DNA of 25,834 bases. It comes from Deltaproteobacteria bacterium (GTDB lineage Bacteria; Desulfobacterota; DSM-4660; Desulfatiglandales; HGW-15). Within the stretch, counting starts at the first letter, position 1, and each line of letters starts with the position of its first letter. The notes under the pieces are model-generated. The model did not search any database. It saw only the letters and a list, made by a program, of their open reading frames with translations, and was not told the origin of the DNA. This document shows, one piece after another, positions 21,568 through 25,834 of this stretch. The DNA lies in NCBI GenBank assembly GCA_019308985.1, contig JAFDHB010000031.1:1-25834 (forward strand), written 5' to 3'. Both the position numbers and the translations under genes were made by a program.

Positions 21568-22161
21568 ATGATAGTATCAATAAATCCCGAGAATCCCCAG
21601 AAAAGGCTTATCAAACGGGTTGTCGAAGTCCTGGAAAGCGGGGGGTTGATAGCCTACCCCACCGACACATTCTATGGCATCGGGTGTGACCTTTTCAACA
21701 AGAAGGGGATTCAACTCATTCACAAGCTGAAGAACCGCCCCTTGAAGAAGCCCTTTTCCATAATCTGCGACAGCCTTAAGGAGATAAGCCGTTATGCACA
21801 GGTCTCCAATTATGCCTACAAGACAATGAAAAGGAGTCTTCCCGGTCCTTACACCTTTATCCTCGAGGCGACCAAACTTGTCCCCAAGATAATGCTCACC
21901 AAGAGAAAGACCGTCGGTATCCGTGTACCGGATAACAAGATTTGTCTCGAAATCGTCAGGACGCTTGGTAGGCCTATCATAAGTACGAGTGCGGGCTATG
22001 ACGATCCCCTCTCCATCCAGGAGGCTTACTCCGCCTACCTTGATATCATTATTGACGGGGGTGTGATCTATCCAAGGCCCTCCAGTGTCGTATCTTTGAT
22101 CGATGATGTGCCGGAAGTGATTCGTGTGGGCAAGGGAGAGGTAAGCTCTTTCATCACGTGA
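21568..22161 (+). CDS. L-threonylcarbamoyladenylate synthase (Sua5/YrdC/TsaC)
   Basis: The YrdC-domain enzyme makes threonylcarbamoyl-AMP from threonine, bicarbonate and ATP for the t6A37 modification of ANN-decoding tRNAs. The 197 residues hold the family marks: YPTDTFYGIGCD (30-41), a basic KNRPLKKPFS (54-63), LPGPYTFIL, TVGIRVPDN and PIISTSAG (136-143). There is no Sua5 C-terminal domain, so it is the short TsaC/YrdC type. The ATG start follows AAAGG. Some YrdC/YciO paralogues have no clear role, so orthology to tsaC itself is likely but not proven. Confidence 0.88.
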   Translation: MIVSINPENPQKRLIKRVVEVLESGGLIAYPTDTFYGIGCDLFNKKGIQLIHKLKNRPLKKPFSIICDSLKEISRYAQVSNYAYKTMKRSLPGPYTFILEATKLVPKIMLTKRKTVGIRVPDNKICLEIVRTLGRPIISTSAGYDDPLSIQEAYSAYLDIIIDGGVIYPRPSSVVSLIDDVPEVIRVGKGEVSSFIT

Positions 22162-22269
22162 TACTAATCAGACTTTCAAGGTCCGCAACCCTCTCACACT
22201 GAGCAACCGAACAGGGAAAAGTCAATAAGTCAGAGCGTCCGGGAGTTATCCCGCGCCTGGCACAACCCT

Positions 22270-23169
22270 TTAGATGATCTGGCCGCTCCACCTGTATTCC
22301 AGGCTCCAAGAATCGTGCTCCTTTATCGCCTTGAACAGCGCTCTCACCGCACCCTCAAACAGGAGATCCCAGATCCTTCCCTTCGGCCTTTTCGGATACA
22401 CGATTTGGGCCTCTCCCTTTATTCCTGACATCTTCTTGGCCAGTTCGAGGGCATCCTGGAAATTACCCAGGCTGTCGACCAGGCCCAGTTCTTTTGCACG
22501 GGCCCCCGAAATTATGCGTCCGTCAGCAATCTCCTGGACCTGTTCTATCCTTAGGCCCCTACCCTCTGCAACCGCACGGACAAACTGCTCTTTGATATCT
22601 GCAATCACCTCCTCCAGAAGATCCTTTTCCTTTTCTGACATTTTCCTGATGGGTGAGCCGATGTCCTTGAATTCCCCGCTTTTTACCACTTCGAAGTCAA
22701 TCCCTATCTTCTTCATGAGTTCCTCCACCTGGAGAAATTCCATGATGACCCCTATGCTCCCTGTTATGGTCCCGGGATTGGCGACAATTTTATCGGCCGC
22801 CGCGGCTATATAATATCCTCCAGAAGCTGCCACGCCTCCGAGGGAAGCTATCACCTTTTTGGTCCTTCTTGTCTTTCGGACCTCCTTGTAGATCTCTTGT
22901 GACGGTCCCACCCCGCCGCCCGGAGAGTCTATTCTCACGACTATGGCCTTTATCCCCCTGTCTTTACGAAATCGAACCAGCTGGCTCAGTATGGGCCCTG
23001 AATCCTTGATTGGCCCCTCTATCTTGATGACCCCTATCTTGTCACCAAATGACAGCTTGGTCGTACCTCCAAAGGTCATGATAATAACCGCCATGACCAT
23101 GCCTAGGAACACAACCGTTATTGCTAGGATAATGAAGACAATAAACAGGGGATGTTTCTTGGAAGGCAT
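22270..23169 (-). CDS. sppA: Signal peptide peptidase SppA
   Basis: A membrane-bound serine protease (299 residues) that degrades signal peptides left in the membrane. One N-terminal helix (about 8-32) anchors a periplasmic S49 protease domain with the Ser-Lys pair S116 (GGVAASGGYYIA) and K168 (KSGEFKDIGSP), 52 residues apart as in the short (Bacillus-type) SppA. This is the short form, about half the length of Escherichia coli SppA. The ATG start has AGGA just before it. It follows rpsA on the same strand after 109 bases, in the order cmk-rpsA-sppA common in deltaproteobacteria. Confidence 0.93.
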   Translation of the reverse strand: MPSKKHPLFIVFIILAITVVFLGMVMAVIIMTFGGTTKLSFGDKIGVIKIEGPIKDSGPILSQLVRFRKDRGIKAIVVRIDSPGGGVGPSQEIYKEVRKTRRTKKVIASLGGVAASGGYYIAAAADKIVANPGTITGSIGVIMEFLQVEELMKKIGIDFEVVKSGEFKDIGSPIRKMSEKEKDLLEEVIADIKEQFVRAVAEGRGLRIEQVQEIADGRIISGARAKELGLVDSLGNFQDALELAKKMSGIKGEAQIVYPKRPKGRIWDLLFEGAVRALFKAIKEHDSWSLEYRWSGQII

Positions 23170-23278
23170 ATCCTGGAATCTTTACCGCTCTGTTGTCTTT
23201 CCGCTCTCTAGGGGTGAATGCTAAAAGAAAGGGAAGGGAAGTCGCAACCACAGTACGAAATTCCCGGTAACCACACTC

Positions 23279-25258
23279 TCACTCTCCACCTGGTGACCCT
23301 TCTATCTTGGTCCCCTTCTCCCCGTATTCCTCTCCTTGCAGGTCTTCCGATCCTGACCCTTGTGAGTTTTCATCAACCTGGGCCTTTCGTTCTGCTTCCT
23401 CCTCTTTCTCCGTCCCGGCAGGTTGATTTTTTTGACCATCGGCACCATCCGGGCTGCCCTGTAGTTTTATCATGCCCTTTCTCAAGAGCTCTCCGAGATT
23501 CGAAGTCGCTTCGCTGCGGGTATTTACATAGCTCTTATATATCTCTTTTTCATCACTCTCTTCCAGCTTCTTTATTGAAAGCCCTATCTTCTTTTCTCCC
23601 TTGGACACATTTATCACTTTTGCCTGGATTACGTCATCGGTCTTGAATCTGCTCAAAGGATTGCCGCTCTTGTCTTTTGACAGTTCTGATACGTGTATGA
23701 GGCCCTCAATGCCTTCTTCCAACTCGACAAAGATCCCAAAATCGGTCACGTTTGTGACCACTCCTGTGACCCTCGTTCCAGGTTTGTATTTTTCCGGTAC
23801 CGATTCCCAGGGATCAGGCGTAAGCTGTTTGATGCCCAAGGAAAAACGTTCGTTCTCTTTATCGATATTGAGGACCACGGCCTGCACCATCTGTCCCTTC
23901 TTGTAGATCTCGGATGGGTGCTTAACCCTCTTGGTCCAGGAAAAGTCCGAGATATGTACCAACCCGTCAATACCCTCGTCTATTCCTATGAATATTCCGA
24001 AGTCCGTGATGTTCTTTATCCTTCCCTCGATAGTGGTACCAACTGGATACTTTTCATCGATTATATCCCATGGATTAGGTTCAATCTGCTTTAGTCCCAG
24101 CGAAATTCTCTTGTTAGCCGAGTCAATGCTGAGAACAACCGCTTCAACGTCATCCCCTACCTTGACTACCTGAGAGGGGTGGCGTATCTTTCTTGTCCAA
24201 GACATCTCTGATACGTGTATCAAGCCTTCTATCCCTTCTTCAATTTCAACGAAGGCCCCGTAGTCGGCCAGACTCACAACGCGACCTTTTACCCTGCTCC
24301 CTACGGGATACTTTTCATCGGCCTGAGTCCAGGGATCGGGTTTCAGTTGTTTGAGGCCCAGGGAGACCCTTTCAGTTCCGCGATCAAAGTTCAAGACCTT
24401 GACCGTGATTTCATCTCCGACCTGATACAGCTCGGATGGGTGGCTCACCCTCCCCCATGACATATCCGTGATATGGAGTAACCCATCAATCCCCCCTAAA
24501 TCGATAAATAGGCCGTAGTCTGTAATGTTCTTGACCTTTCCTTGCAAAACCGCACCATTTTCCAAAATCTCCAGTGTCTTTTGTCTAAGTCGGTTGCGTT
24601 CTGCTTCCAGTATCGCCCTTCGAGACAGAACGATATTCGAACGGCGCCTGTTATATTTCAGTATCTTGAACTCGTGGGTAGTGCCGATTAGTGCATCGAA
24701 GTCCTTCACGGGTTTCAGGTCGATCTGGGAGCCTGGCAGGAATGCAGGCAGGCCTATGTCCACAGACATCCCTCCTTTGACCCGGGACACTATCTTCCCT
24801 TTTATGATGCCATCCTTCTCATAAATCTCCTTGATCTCATCCCATACCTTTATCTTCTTGGCCTTCTCTTTGGAAAGGAGGATTATCCCTTCGTCATCCT
24901 CCCTTCTTTCCAGCAGCACATCGACCTTATCACCCACTTTCGCGGTAATGTTTCCCTGGTCATCAATAAACTCACGTATCGGAATCTGACCTTCCGATTT
25001 GTAACCTATATCTACGAGCACGAATTCCTTATCAACCTGGACGATTTCCCCGCGTACCAGCTCACCTTCCTGGATGCTTCTCAGGCTCTCCTCGTAAAGT
25101 TCCTTGAAATCATCAACAACGTCTCTTTCCCCCTGAGATTTGACCTCGCTGGCAGTCCCTCTTGGTTCCCCCTGAGTCATTTCCCCCGCGCCTTCTTCCC
25201 TGGGAGTCTCACTGATCCCGATGTCTTCTCCTGTTAAGTTAACTTGTTTATTGTCCAT
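23279..25258 (-). CDS. rpsA: 30S ribosomal protein S1, six S1 domains
   Basis: S1 binds mRNA on the 30S subunit and helps initiation. The protein has six S1 (OB-fold) repeats (about 65-130, 149-213, 235-303, 320-390, 407-477, 494-563); repeats 3-6 are close copies with DYG/DFG.F and GL.H.S. marks. At 659 residues it is longer than the usual 550-580: an acidic N-terminal extension of about 50 residues and a low-complexity, Glu/Gly/Ser-rich tail of about 90 residues (570-659) are added. The ATG start follows GGGGAAGAGG. It lies 112 bases after cmk, with only weak promoter-like boxes in the gap. Confidence 0.95.
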   Translation of the reverse strand: MDNKQVNLTGEDIGISETPREEGAGEMTQGEPRGTASEVKSQGERDVVDDFKELYEESLRSIQEGELVRGEIVQVDKEFVLVDIGYKSEGQIPIREFIDDQGNITAKVGDKVDVLLERREDDEGIILLSKEKAKKIKVWDEIKEIYEKDGIIKGKIVSRVKGGMSVDIGLPAFLPGSQIDLKPVKDFDALIGTTHEFKILKYNRRRSNIVLSRRAILEAERNRLRQKTLEILENGAVLQGKVKNITDYGLFIDLGGIDGLLHITDMSWGRVSHPSELYQVGDEITVKVLNFDRGTERVSLGLKQLKPDPWTQADEKYPVGSRVKGRVVSLADYGAFVEIEEGIEGLIHVSEMSWTRKIRHPSQVVKVGDDVEAVVLSIDSANKRISLGLKQIEPNPWDIIDEKYPVGTTIEGRIKNITDFGIFIGIDEGIDGLVHISDFSWTKRVKHPSEIYKKGQMVQAVVLNIDKENERFSLGIKQLTPDPWESVPEKYKPGTRVTGVVTNVTDFGIFVELEEGIEGLIHVSELSKDKSGNPLSRFKTDDVIQAKVINVSKGEKKIGLSIKKLEESDEKEIYKSYVNTRSEATSNLGELLRKGMIKLQGSPDGADGQKNQPAGTEKEEEAERKAQVDENSQGSGSEDLQGEEYGEKGTKIEGSPGGE

Positions 25259-25370
25259 TAACCTCTTCCCCCCAAATTGTTATATTGCCCTTTGCATGTG
25301 GCAGACGAGCCCTAATACATTTTATTATCAGAGATTCCTATGAACTTCAACAAATTACTCATACAGTATT

Positions 25371-25834
25371 TTATCTTTTCCCTTGGGCCTTGATAGCGGC
25401 GAATTTCCCCTTACCCATCGCCTTCAACTCTCCCAGTATTATCTCAACGACCTGGTCTGGAGATAAATTTGTGGAATCAATGAGTTTTGCATCCTCAGCC
25501 TGCTTCAGGGGAGCAATGGACCTCTTGGTGTCCTGCTCATCCCTCCTAATCAGGTCCGTGAGGATTGATTCCTTGGAAACTGCTTCCCCCCGCCTGACCA
25601 TCTCGAGGTATCTCCTCTCAGCCCTTACCTGTGGAGTCGCAGTAAGAAAGAACTTGAAGTCCCCATCGGGAAATACCACAGTGCCCATATCACGGCCTTC
25701 AGCTACGACATTCTTTCCTTGGGCGATTCTTCTCTGGAGGACCGTCATTGCCTCTCTGACCTCCCCTATCGCAGAGATCCTTGAAGCCATCATGTCCATT
25801 TCCGGTGTCCTGATTACCAAAGATACATCCTCAG
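25371..25834 (-). CDS. cmk: Cytidylate kinase, partial (start beyond window)
   Basis: The C-terminal part (about 154 residues) of CMP/dCMP kinase, which phosphorylates CMP with ATP. The frame is open to the window edge, with EDVS before VIRTPEM, so the true start is outside. Visible are the substrate-binding RTPEM...SRISAI segment, VAEGRDMGTVVFPDGDFKFFLTAT (a run typical of CMP kinase), and the LID region RRDEQDTKRSIAPLK. Its position before rpsA agrees with the common cmk-rpsA order. The C-terminal end is slightly extended and basic (GKGKFAAIKAQGKR). Confidence 0.93.
   Translation of the reverse strand, partial: EDVSLVIRTPEMDMMASRISAIGEVREAMTVLQRRIAQGKNVVAEGRDMGTVVFPDGDFKFFLTATPQVRAERRYLEMVRRGEAVSKESILTDLIRRDEQDTKRSIAPLKQAEDAKLIDSTNLSPDQVVEIILGELKAMGKGKFAAIKAQGKR

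Noticed and set aside
22240..22253. Terminator hairpin between the convergent tsaC-type and sppA genes
   Set aside because: The stem is only five base pairs with no T-run on either strand.

Overview
The window looks like chromosomal DNA of an anaerobic deltaproteobacterium in the Desulfobacterota (Desulfobacterales/Syntrophobacterales type). This is inferred from gene content and order: cmk-rpsA-sppA, a tungsten-type aldehyde:ferredoxin oxidoreductase with its own MoaD, CooC, a zinc-ribbon IscU beside an IscS-like protein, many HD-GYP, PilZ and NtrC signalling proteins, and two kinds of palindromic intergenic repeat. GC content is moderate, and ATG, GTG and TTG starts are all used. No phage, plasmid, CRISPR, rRNA or tRNA gene was seen.

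Left part (1-5740): a 156-bp palindromic repeat, then a leftward class III cyclase whose frame continues through one TAG codon into a PilZ domain. A rightward group follows: a HAMP membrane protein, a GspG-like pseudopilin, a HAMP-GAF-HD-GYP c-di-GMP phosphodiesterase and a small lipoprotein. This half is about cyclic-nucleotide signalling and pilin-like surface structures.

Middle (5747-15124): a leftward UPF0182 membrane protein; then the rightward run cooC-serC-asnS; then an aldehyde:ferredoxin oxidoreductase, an unrecognised protein with a MoaD-like segment, and a convergent MoaD/ThiS-family gene whose stop codon abuts that of the unknown gene.

Right part (15125-25834): a 156-bp MITE-like element with 5-bp flanking duplications sits just upstream of an iscU-like gene, which is followed by an iscS-like gene that lacks the PLP-binding lysine. 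Convergent to these is a leftward operon: prepilin peptidase, sensor kinase, NtrC-type regulator, thioredoxin. A threonylcarbamoyl-AMP synthase gene diverges from it under a consensus promoter with a duplicated -10 region. The window ends with leftward cmk (partial), rpsA and sppA.

The points most worth a second look are the amber codon inside the cyclase-PilZ protein, the degenerate IscS paired with a zinc-ribbon IscU, the MITE between the iscU promoter region and its ribosome site, and the unknown protein next to the oxidoreductase.
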